From Xanthobacteraceae bacterium (GTDB lineage Bacteria; Pseudomonadota; Alphaproteobacteria; Rhizobiales; Xanthobacteraceae), in contig JASHQS010000115.1 in assembly GCA_030038995.1 (NCBI GenBank), positions 39,826 to 103,825 of the forward strand: a DNA stretch of 64,000 nucleotides. The letters are read 5' to 3'. Positions 25,687 through 34,344 of the stretch are shown here, in pieces (the first letter of the stretch is position 1; each line of letters begins with the position of its first letter). Both the position numbers and the translations under genes were made by a program. The notes under the pieces are model-generated. The model did not search any database and had not been told where the DNA came from. It worked only from the letters and a program-made list of their open reading frames with translations.

Positions 25687-28600
25687 ATGAATAAGCCGCT
25701 CGAACCGCACGATTACTGGCTCAGGCAAATCGGATCTGTGGACCTGGTTCCGCTGCCGTTCTGGCCCGCAGCGGCGGGCGAGGCGGCCGAGGCGATCGAG
25801 GTCGACCTTGATCCCGCCGTGGCGACGTTATTGCATCGTCTCACTAACGGCGCAGCTTTGCTCAACCATGCCGCCGTGATCGCGGCGACCCAGGTGACGC
25901 TTGCTCTGCAGTCGGAAGCATGCGTCGTTGCCGTCGGCAGCCCACCGCGGCTGCAAAACGGGCTCGCCCCGCCGGCCAATCTTCTTCCCATAATACAGCG
26001 TGTCAGCGCCGATCTTTGCTTCTCCGAACTGCTGGTCGCGGTTCGCCAATCATTATTGGATGCATTCGCGATTCAGGATTTCTCTTGCTCTGCTTTTTTC
26101 AAGGATTTTTTTGCCCGCAGCAGCGCCGTGGAGATGATTGCGGTTAGCCTGGCGGGATTCTCGGGTCAGCTCAGCGAGACGCCAGCCGTTACTATCGAGG
26201 CCGTCGTCGACCCGGTGCGCGTACACTTCCGTATTGCGCCGCAGCGGCGTTTTGCACGCAGCGCGTTGCTGTCGTTCTTGCATGGCGTGGCACGGGTGCT
26301 GGCCCACGGCCTGCGCGACCACGCGAAGACGCTGCGGAATATCGATGCCGCGCCGGGGGACCGGCTGGCCAGATTGGCTGAGTGGAACGCGACCGCCGGC
26401 CGCGTGCGCGCAGGTTCGGTCATCAGCCGGTTCGAGCGCGAGGCGGCGCGACGGCCCGAGGCTCTCGCTCTCGCCGGGGAGCAGCCGACGACCTATCACG
26501 AATTGAACCGCCGGGCTGCCGCGCTGGCCCGGCGTTTGCTCAAATGCGGCGTCGCGCCCGAGCAAAGGGTTGCACTCCGCCTCGAGCGGCCTGCCGCGAT
26601 GGTGATCGCCATCCTGGCAACGCTCAAGGCCGGCGGCGCCTTCGTACCGCTCGATCCGCGTTATCCGACTGCCCGCATCCAACGGATCATTGCCGATGCC
26701 AGACCGAGGGTGATCGTCACGGATGACGGCACTCTCGATCAAATCGCTGCCGGTGACGCGGCGGTTCTGCCTGTCGAAACGCCGGGCGATCCGGAAATTC
26801 CCGATTTGCATGATATGGCGAGTCCCGTCGTTCATTCCGACCAGCTCGCTTATCTGATCTACACCTCCGGATCGACAGGAGAACCGCGGGGAGTGCTGGT
26901 CACGCACGGCAGCTTGTCCAACGCCATCCATTATTTCGGCGACCGCGACCGCATAGACCGGCACAGCCGCGTAAGTCAGATTTGTTCATTCGGTTTCGAT
27001 GCCTCGGTGTTTGAAATTTTCCTCGCACTGACGCGCGGCGCGGTGCTGTGCATCGCACCGCAGGAGGCCCGGGCATCGGGCGGAGCGTTGGGAAAGTTCC
27101 TGCGCGAGCAAGCCGTCGACGTGATCGGCGCCGTTACTCCGGCGGTCCTCGCCCTGGTCGAGCCAAACGACTGCAGCGGCGTCCGCGCCATTAACATCGG
27201 AGCTGACCGGTGCCCGGCCGATCTCGCCGACCAGTGGGGGCCGGGACGCCTGCTACTCAACTGCTACGGACCGACCGAGGCGACGATCGATTGCATTTGT
27301 GCGCCCTGCCCGGGACAGGTCGGAGCGCCGCCAATCGGCAAACCGATCACAAACACTCGTGCGTATGTTTTGGACGGCGACATGCGGCCGGTGGCCGTTG
27401 GTACGATCGGACAACTCTACATCGGTGGCAGCCCTGTGGCGCGCGGGTACCACGGCCAGCCGGGCTATACCGCCGAGCGTTTCGTGCCGGATCCGTTCGC
27501 GGATCAACCGGGCGCGCGTCTCTATCGCACCGGCGACCTTGCCCGCTGGCGGGCGGACGGCACGCTCGACTTTTGCGGCCGCAGCGACCGGCAAGCCAAG
27601 GTCGACGGCCTGCGCATCGAACTCGGCGAGATCGAAGCGGAACTGGCCCGGCATCCAGCGCTCAAAGAAGTGGCCGTCGAGATCAAGCCGGATGAAACGG
27701 GGCAGCGGCGGCTGATTGCCTATGCCGTGCCGAACGGATCGCTGCCGCCAGCGCGCCAATTGCGCGACTATCTTTCCCGCGTCTTGCCGGTCTATATGCT
27801 TCCTTCAGCGTTCGTCGCCGTGGAGCGCTTTCCGCTCAACGCGAACGGCAAGCTCGACCGCAACGCGCTCCCCACGTCCTCCCGCGCGAGCGACACGGCG
27901 GCACCAGGCGACGCCCAAGGCGAAGCGGTCGAGCCGCGAGGCGAAATCGAGCGCGCGCTGGCGGATATCTGGAAGGAAATCCTCGGCGTCGAACGGATCG
28001 GACGCGACGATAATTTTTTCGATCTTGGCGGGCGATCGCTGCAAGTCACGCGGGTCATGTCGAAGATCGTGAAGGCATGCGGCGTCGGTCTTCCGCTCGA
28101 GACGATGTTTAACGCACCGACGATCGCCGGTCTTGCAGCCGCGATTGTCGCCGAGCAGGCTGGTGGGAGTGATCGGTCTGCGTCGCTGGCCCGGGTCACT
28201 GCGCGGCCCAGCGTGTTGCCGCTGTCGTTCTCGCAGCAACGCCTGTGGTTTCTGCAACAGGTTCTGCCGCCGGAAACAGCTGCAGTGTACAATGGCGCGG
28301 TGCCGGTCCGTCTGCATGGACCGCTTGACGCCGACGTTCTGGCCGCCTGCTTCAATGAAGTCATTCGCCGGCACGAGGTTCTGCGTACCGCATTTCGCGT
28401 CGTCGACGGCGAGCCGGCGCAGATCGTCCTTGCGGAGCTGCCGTTTGCAATCGGCCGGGTCGACCTGCGGCAGATGGCGCGCGTGCAGCAACTGGTGGAG
28501 GCCGAACGCATCGTGGAGGCTGATGCGCGCCGGCCTTTCGATCTGGAGCACCCTCCGCTCCTGCGCGCGCAACTGATCGCGCTGGCGGATGACGAATTCG

Positions 28601-29601
28601 TTCTCCTGCTCAACATCCACCATATAATCTTTGACGGATGGTCCGTCGGGGTGTTGCTGAGCGAGCTTTCCCGCCTCTATGCCGCATTCGTGCACGGTGA
28701 TCCTTCCCCGCTTCCCGCATTGCCGCTGCAGTACGCTGATTTTGCCATCTGGCAGCGACGTTGGCTCGAAGAGCATCGGTTCGCGCAGCAGTTCGACTAC
28801 TGGCGCCGGCAACTCGCTGACCTGCCGGATCTGCTGTTGCCGACCAATTCCGAACGGCCGAAGCTGCCCACTTACCGCGGCGCGATCGAATCGTTCCGTC
28901 TGTTGGAGCGTCTCACCAGGGACCTCAAGCTGTTAAGCCGCGAGGCAGATGTGACGCTGTTCATGACCCTTCTCGCCGGGTTGAAGACGCTCTTTCATCG
29001 CTACACGGCCCAAGAGGACGTCGTCATCAGTTCGCCGGTCGCAAACCGCAATCGCGCCGAGATCGAAGGCCTGATTGGATTTTTCGTCAACTCGCTTGTG
29101 CTCAGGACGGATCTGTCGGGCGCGCCCAGCTTCCGTGAATTACTGGCCCGAATCCGCCGCGTGACCATCGAGGCATACGATCACCAGGATGTACCGTTCG
29201 AGCGGCTGGTCGAGATCCTGCGGCCAAACCGTATGGCAACGCACAATCCGCTGTTCCGCGCCGCGTTTTCGCTACAGAACGGGCCAACGCCGATCGTTGC
29301 GCCGCCGGGGTTCACGATCACGCCATGGCCGGTTCACAACCGGACCGCCAAGTTCGATTTCGTGCTGGCCATGATCGATACCGACTCCGGACTGGTCGGC
29401 GACATCGAATATTCAAGCGAGCTTTTCGAGCATGACACGATCTGCGAGATGATCGAGCTGTACCGTATCCTGCTGGAATCGGTCGTCCGCGACCCCGATC
29501 AGGCGCTGATGGAAATTCCGCTTGTGGCGGAACAGCCGATCGCTGCCCAACGGCTGCGAGTCCCGGCAACGGAGCGCATCCGAGAGACCTTCACGTTCTG
29601 A
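25687..29601 (+). CDS. NRPS subunit: half-C - A - T - C
   Basis: 1304 residues. Residues 1-225 look like only the C-lobe of a condensation domain (helix CFSELLVAVRQSLLDAF, no HHxxxDG). A about 244-735: YTSGSTGEPRG, CYGPTEA, YRTGD, NANGK; extracted code DAFANGCIDK, no confident match from memory. Carrier about 750-830 with DNFFDLGGRSLQ (R replaces the usual H; Ser near 783). C about 838-1290 with intact HHIIFDG. AAGGGG precedes the ATG by 5 nt. It accepts the chain from the upstream terminal C domain, adds residue X2, and its own C passes it to the next subunit. Ends ...ETFTF. Confidence 0.93.
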   Translation: MNKPLEPHDYWLRQIGSVDLVPLPFWPAAAGEAAEAIEVDLDPAVATLLHRLTNGAALLNHAAVIAATQVTLALQSEACVVAVGSPPRLQNGLAPPANLLPIIQRVSADLCFSELLVAVRQSLLDAFAIQDFSCSAFFKDFFARSSAVEMIAVSLAGFSGQLSETPAVTIEAVVDPVRVHFRIAPQRRFARSALLSFLHGVARVLAHGLRDHAKTLRNIDAAPGDRLARLAEWNATAGRVRAGSVISRFEREAARRPEALALAGEQPTTYHELNRRAAALARRLLKCGVAPEQRVALRLERPAAMVIAILATLKAGGAFVPLDPRYPTARIQRIIADARPRVIVTDDGTLDQIAAGDAAVLPVETPGDPEIPDLHDMASPVVHSDQLAYLIYTSGSTGEPRGVLVTHGSLSNAIHYFGDRDRIDRHSRVSQICSFGFDASVFEIFLALTRGAVLCIAPQEARASGGALGKFLREQAVDVIGAVTPAVLALVEPNDCSGVRAINIGADRCPADLADQWGPGRLLLNCYGPTEATIDCICAPCPGQVGAPPIGKPITNTRAYVLDGDMRPVAVGTIGQLYIGGSPVARGYHGQPGYTAERFVPDPFADQPGARLYRTGDLARWRADGTLDFCGRSDRQAKVDGLRIELGEIEAELARHPALKEVAVEIKPDETGQRRLIAYAVPNGSLPPARQLRDYLSRVLPVYMLPSAFVAVERFPLNANGKLDRNALPTSSRASDTAAPGDAQGEAVEPRGEIERALADIWKEILGVERIGRDDNFFDLGGRSLQVTRVMSKIVKACGVGLPLETMFNAPTIAGLAAAIVAEQAGGSDRSASLARVTARPSVLPLSFSQQRLWFLQQVLPPETAAVYNGAVPVRLHGPLDADVLAACFNEVIRRHEVLRTAFRVVDGEPAQIVLAELPFAIGRVDLRQMARVQQLVEAERIVEADARRPFDLEHPPLLRAQLIALADDEFVLLLNIHHIIFDGWSVGVLLSELSRLYAAFVHGDPSPLPALPLQYADFAIWQRRWLEEHRFAQQFDYWRRQLADLPDLLLPTNSERPKLPTYRGAIESFRLLERLTRDLKLLSREADVTLFMTLLAGLKTLFHRYTAQEDVVISSPVANRNRAEIEGLIGFFVNSLVLRTDLSGAPSFRELLARIRRVTIEAYDHQDVPFERLVEILRPNRMATHNPLFRAAFSLQNGPTPIVAPPGFTITPWPVHNRTAKFDFVLAMIDTDSGLVGDIEYSSELFEHDTICEMIELYRILLESVVRDPDQALMEIPLVAEQPIAAQRLRVPATERIRETFTF

Positions 29602-29637
29602 ACGATCTCCGCGACGCTCAGTAGTTGGAATGCTTCG

Positions 29638-32001
29638 ATGACCGACTGCCTGCTTATCGGGATGAACAGTCAAAAATTCTCCGATTATTTGGAGATGGTG
29701 AGAGGGCTCGGCGAGGGGGGCGGCGCCTATCGCGATCTCAACTTGTCGTTCGTGGAATACGAGGGGCAGCCGTATCAGGCGATGGACCTGCTCAGCCATT
29801 TGTACTTTCGCGGCGGCGGCAGGCGCCGTACGCCGTTTCACAATGCGGATTTCATTTGGCCGACCATCACCTATCTGGGCACGTTCCTGTCACGGCGCAA
29901 CATCACATTCGATTTCGTCAATGCCTTCCAATTCGAAAAAAACGAACTAGCGGCGAAGTTGGCCGGCGACCGCGTCCTCCTCGTTGCCATCACCACCACC
30001 CTGTATGTCGTACCCTGGCCGATCCAGGAGATCATGGCCTTCGTGCGCGCGAACACGGAAAAAACGAAAATCGTAGTGGGCGGGCCTTATATTGCGAATC
30101 TCGCCAAGAGCGGGGATCGCGTCGAAGTGGAGCGACAGCTTCGCGCCATCGGCGCCGACTTCTATATCATCAGTCCGGAGGGCGAGCAGGCCCTCGCAGC
30201 GCTTGTGCAGACGCTCAAATCAGGCGGAGATATCAGCAAGACCGACAACCTCGCCTATCGGGACGGCGATCGTTACGTCTTCACCAAGGCGAGCGTGGAG
30301 CGAAACTCGCTGGTCGACAACATGGTCGATTACTCGCTGTTTGTCCGCGACGCCGTCGGGCAGTTCGTCTCTACCCGCACAGCCAAATCCTGTCCCTTCG
30401 CCTGCTCGTTCTGCAATTTTCCTCAACAAGCCGGTGATTATACCTACGCCCCGGTTGACGCCGTGGAGCGCGAGCTCAACGCAATCCGCGCGCTCGGCTC
30501 GGTAAGCACCGTGACGTTCATCGACGATACGTTCAACGTTCCCAAAAAGCGGTTCAAGGCGATTCTCGAAATGATGATTCGCAACGAGTATTGCCGTGAT
30601 TTTAAATGGAATTGCACGCTGCGCAGCGATCATTGCGACGACGAAATCATTTCGCTGATGGCCAAATCGGGATGCGAAGGCGTCTTCCTCGGCGTTGAAT
30701 CGGGAAGCGACCGCATGCTCAAGGCGATGAACAAGACGGCGCGGCGCGGCGATTACCTGTGGGCGATCCCGCGGCTCAAGGACGAAGGCATCCTCGCGCA
30801 TGCCAACGTGTTCGTCGGGTTTCCGGGTGAAACGATAAACACGGTCGAGGAAACGGTCGATCTTATTCGCCAGACCCGCCCGGAAACGTTTTCCGCCCAG
30901 CCGTGGTACGCGAATCCGCTCACGCCGGTTTGGAAGAAACGCGACGAGTACGAGATCAAAGGCTCGTCGTTCAAATGGTCGCACAAGACCATGGACGCAA
31001 ATACCGCTTGCGATCTGGTGGACCGGATTTTCCTTACCGTCGATGAGTCGATTTTTCTTCCGCAATACGGGTTCTTTCAATGGTCGCTGTTCTATCTGCA
31101 GCGGCAGGGCATGCCGCTTGACCGCATCAAGGGCTACTTGTGCTCGTTCAATGAACTCGTGCGCGAAAAGATTGTCGGCCCGACCGACGAGCACGTCCAT
31201 GCAAAGCTGGTCGCGAACCTCGAGGCGTCGGCGCGGTTCGACGGCGCCGGACACCCGGCGACGCCTCTTGCCATCTACTCGGGCTCATCGAGAGCGGCAG
31301 CCGAGGCTTACTGGGTCGCCGCCTGCAGCAGGATTGATCTTGGCGCGAACGGTGAATCGCTCGATAACAGCATCGAGGCTGCCGGGGAGGCCTTCTGCAC
31401 GGTGAATGTCCCGCTGCCGCCCGCGACGCGCGGACCCTTTACGCCGGCGACTCATTTCGATGCCGTGCTGGCGGCCTATGCGCTGCTGCTCTGGCAACTC
31501 AACGAGCTCGAGCCGGTATTCATCGTCTTAACCGGCGCCGAACCGTTCCCGGTCGTGCTCGCTCCCGCGGCCGAAATTTCCTTCATTGAATGGCTGGCGC
31601 AGGTGCATGAGCAGGTGCGCGATGCGCAACAACATCGCTTGCATGCCTTCGACATTCTTGCCGGTGGCTCCAGTCTTCTGCCATTTCGGGCCGCGGCTCC
31701 GCGTTTGCGCTGTTCCTTTGGCTACGACGAGGACGATGGCGGCACGGCTTGGAGCAATGGCGCCCACTTCGCCGACGTGCTGATCAGGCTCGCATTGCCC
31801 GCTGCGGGACGGCGGCAGGCTCTGCGCCTGGGCGGCCGCTGCACGGCCGATACGCTCGATCGCATTGCCGGCCGGTTGGTCGGTTTGCTGGAGGCAATCG
31901 ACCGGAATCCCGAAGTTTCCATCGACCAGTTGGTACGCGCCGGCAGCGCGGACGCACCGGACGCCGTCAGCACTTTCGCACAGCAGACGTTCGATTTTTA
32001 G
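29638..32001 (+). CDS. PhpK-family radical SAM/B12 methylase with C-terminal half-C domain
   Basis: 787 residues. The N-terminal 200 form a cobalamin-binding-like Rossmann domain (TTTLYV and IVVGGPY in place of SxL and GG; no DxHxxG). About 240-500 are radical SAM with cluster motif SCPFACSFC, followed by FPQQAGDYT, LGVESGSDRML and VGFPGETINT. The overall sequence fits the family named for PhpK, the P-methyltransferase of phosphinothricin tripeptide biosynthesis. Its many NRPS-linked relatives probably methylate carbon. After about 540 it carries an extra 240 residues resembling the C-lobe of a condensation domain (AEAYW..., SFIEWLAQVHEQVRDAQ, TLDRIAGRLVGLLEAI). Ends QTFDF. 36 bases after the NRPS. 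Confidence 0.87.
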   Translation: MTDCLLIGMNSQKFSDYLEMVRGLGEGGGAYRDLNLSFVEYEGQPYQAMDLLSHLYFRGGGRRRTPFHNADFIWPTITYLGTFLSRRNITFDFVNAFQFEKNELAAKLAGDRVLLVAITTTLYVVPWPIQEIMAFVRANTEKTKIVVGGPYIANLAKSGDRVEVERQLRAIGADFYIISPEGEQALAALVQTLKSGGDISKTDNLAYRDGDRYVFTKASVERNSLVDNMVDYSLFVRDAVGQFVSTRTAKSCPFACSFCNFPQQAGDYTYAPVDAVERELNAIRALGSVSTVTFIDDTFNVPKKRFKAILEMMIRNEYCRDFKWNCTLRSDHCDDEIISLMAKSGCEGVFLGVESGSDRMLKAMNKTARRGDYLWAIPRLKDEGILAHANVFVGFPGETINTVEETVDLIRQTRPETFSAQPWYANPLTPVWKKRDEYEIKGSSFKWSHKTMDANTACDLVDRIFLTVDESIFLPQYGFFQWSLFYLQRQGMPLDRIKGYLCSFNELVREKIVGPTDEHVHAKLVANLEASARFDGAGHPATPLAIYSGSSRAAAEAYWVAACSRIDLGANGESLDNSIEAAGEAFCTVNVPLPPATRGPFTPATHFDAVLAAYALLLWQLNELEPVFIVLTGAEPFPVVLAPAAEISFIEWLAQVHEQVRDAQQHRLHAFDILAGGSSLLPFRAAAPRLRCSFGYDEDDGGTAWSNGAHFADVLIRLALPAAGRRQALRLGGRCTADTLDRIAGRLVGLLEAIDRNPEVSIDQLVRAGSADAPDAVSTFAQQTFDF

Positions 32002-32010
32002 GCGCGTATC

Positions 32011-34344
32011 ATGGCCGACTGCCTGATCGTCGGGTTTTACGATCTCGACTTTGGTCGGAACGAGCAGCGTGTACGCCGGATGGGTACCGACACCGGCGCG
32101 TACCGGGACCTTGCGCTCAGCTTCGTCTGGCATGGCGGGCGCCCATTGCGCGCCCTCGATGTCATAAATCACTTCCGGCCAAAGGAGCACCTGCATAACG
32201 CCGACTTTATTTGGCCGGTCATACTTGTACTGGGGACAAGTCTTCATCGCCGCGGCCACAGCTTCGATTACGTCAATCTGCCGCACCTCGAACGTGAAGC
32301 CTTTCGCGAGAAGTTGATGGCGCCCGACCTGAAGGCGGTCGCGCTGACCTCAACGCTCTACACCGAGCCGCAGCCTCTGCGGGAGCTGGTGACGTTCGTT
32401 CGCGCGCACCGGCGCGAAGTGGCGATCATCATCGGCGGACCGTATATCGCCGGACAAGCGAAGGTGCTCGATAAAGCGGCTCTCGAGGACCAGCTTTGCT
32501 ATATCGGGGCGGACATCTATGTGATTTCAGCCGAGGGCGAGCGCGCGCTTGGCGAGGTGATGGCCGCGCTGAAATCGAGCGGCTCGCTCGAGTCCATCGA
32601 TAATCTCGCCTTCCGCAAGGATCAACACTTCATATTCACGGCAAGCTCGACCGAAGACAACGCGCTTGCCGACAACCTGGTGGACTACGGGCTGATCCCG
32701 CGCCAGTCTTTTGGCCAGTTCGTCACCACGCGCACTGCCAAATCGTGCCCGTTCTGCTGCGCGTTTTGCGGGTTTCCCGAGCGCGCCGGGGACTACACCT
32801 TTTTGAGCATCGCGGACGTGCAAAAGGAGCTGGACGCGATCGCCGCGATAGGCGGCGTGACGACGCTTACCATCGTTGACGACACTTTCAACGTACCAAA
32901 AAAGCGATTCAAAGAGCTGTTGCGAATGATGATCCGCGAGCGTTACGGCTTCCGGTGGAACAGCTTTTTCCGTTGTGACCATGCTGATGAGGAGACGGTC
33001 GACCTCATGGCCGCCGCCGGCTGCGAAGGAGTGATCCTGGGCGTTGAGTCGGGGAGCGATGAGATACTGCGCCTGATGAAGAAGACGGCGCGCCGCGCCC
33101 ACTACAGCAAATTCATTCCGCGATTAGAAGCAGCCGGGATCGACTGCTACGCCTCGCTGATCGTGGGATTCCCCGGCGAAACCGAAGCCACGGTACGGGA
33201 GAGCATAGACCTTCTCGAAACCGCCGCGCCTTCCTACTTTCGGGCCCAGCTTTGGTATTGCGACCCGATCACTCCGGTTTACCGCCAGCGCCTGGCACAT
33301 GGACTGCGCGGCGAGGGCTTCAACTGGTCCCATCGCACGATGAACGTGAGCGAGGCGTGCGAACACATCGATCGAATGTTTCTGTCGGTTGAAAACTCGA
33401 TCTGGCAGCCGCAGGCGGGGTTCGAATTTTGGAGCACGTTCTACCTGCAGCGCAAAGGGATGAGGCGCGAGCAGGTCCATGCTTTCATGCGCAGCTTTAA
33501 CGCGGCAGTCAAGGAGAAGTTGCTGCGGCGCGACGACGGACCGGTCCAGCTATCGGCGGCGCGAGCGCGCGATCTCGCGCGTCTGAGTAACTTCGACGCT
33601 GACCAAGTCGGTCCGTTGGAGGCACCGCCGCTGTCGGGCGCGCAATACGTCGCGGCCGAGCATTATTGGCGCGGCGCCTTGCGAGGCGTTGCCGCCGCCG
33701 CGTCGGCCGCCATCTTGGCGGCGCGCGAACAGGCCGAAGCGACCGCCGAGATCGGCGAAACCGCCGCCAGCCTGGATACCATGGTGGCAGTCCTGGCGCT
33801 CATCGACGCTTGCCTGAATGGAAGCTGGCAGAGCCTGCTGCTCAGCTATGACGGCGAGGGGCTGGAACTGCTCCCGCTTTACGTCGTCGCCGCCCCAACC
33901 ATGCGATTTTCGGAACTGATCACGCGTGCGAGCGATGTCAGAGATCAGTCACGCAGCCACCGCAGCTTCGGACTGTCGATCCTGCACCGAGAGAATCGTT
34001 TGCTCACGGGCAGGGGGCCCGCGCGGGGACCGACTGCGGCCTATGTCGAGGATGAGGCTGCATGGGAAGCTTTGCGCTCGCATGATCCTGCGATCATCGC
34101 CGACGTGCGTGTCGTTCTCACGCGTGGCCGGGACAAAGTCGCGCGATTGCGGACGCAGGTTGGCGCCGCGCTGACAATGCGGCTTGCCGCAATAGCCCGC
34201 GGCTGGCTGCAGAACCCAGACGGACGCTCGTTGGATGAGCTTATATTGAATGTTCCCGGCCAAAGCCGCGAGCCGGCGTTTGATTTCGGATATCCGCCGG
34301 ATGACGCCGACATCGACGCGGATATCGGCATGGTGCGTCCATGA
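32011..34344 (+). CDS. PhpK-family radical SAM/B12 methylase paralog with half-C-like tail
   Basis: 777-residue tandem paralog of the preceding gene: SCPFCCAFCGFPERAGDYT, VDDTFNVPKKRFKELL, LGVESGSDEIL and VGFPGETEAT. The N-terminal B12-like domain (TSTLYTEPQ, IIGGPYIAG) is kept. The C-terminal 230 residues are again condensation-C-lobe-like (AEHYWRGAL, RFSELITRASDVRDQSRSH) but more diverged and Ala-rich. EPAFDF occurs 18 residues before the end instead of at the end. It overlaps the giant NRPS-PKS by four bases (ATGA). Two copies suggest two methylation sites or substrates. Confidence 0.86.
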   Translation: MADCLIVGFYDLDFGRNEQRVRRMGTDTGAYRDLALSFVWHGGRPLRALDVINHFRPKEHLHNADFIWPVILVLGTSLHRRGHSFDYVNLPHLEREAFREKLMAPDLKAVALTSTLYTEPQPLRELVTFVRAHRREVAIIIGGPYIAGQAKVLDKAALEDQLCYIGADIYVISAEGERALGEVMAALKSSGSLESIDNLAFRKDQHFIFTASSTEDNALADNLVDYGLIPRQSFGQFVTTRTAKSCPFCCAFCGFPERAGDYTFLSIADVQKELDAIAAIGGVTTLTIVDDTFNVPKKRFKELLRMMIRERYGFRWNSFFRCDHADEETVDLMAAAGCEGVILGVESGSDEILRLMKKTARRAHYSKFIPRLEAAGIDCYASLIVGFPGETEATVRESIDLLETAAPSYFRAQLWYCDPITPVYRQRLAHGLRGEGFNWSHRTMNVSEACEHIDRMFLSVENSIWQPQAGFEFWSTFYLQRKGMRREQVHAFMRSFNAAVKEKLLRRDDGPVQLSAARARDLARLSNFDADQVGPLEAPPLSGAQYVAAEHYWRGALRGVAAAASAAILAAREQAEATAEIGETAASLDTMVAVLALIDACLNGSWQSLLLSYDGEGLELLPLYVVAAPTMRFSELITRASDVRDQSRSHRSFGLSILHRENRLLTGRGPARGPTAAYVEDEAAWEALRSHDPAIIADVRVVLTRGRDKVARLRTQVGAALTMRLAAIARGWLQNPDGRSLDELILNVPGQSREPAFDFGYPPDDADIDADIGMVRP

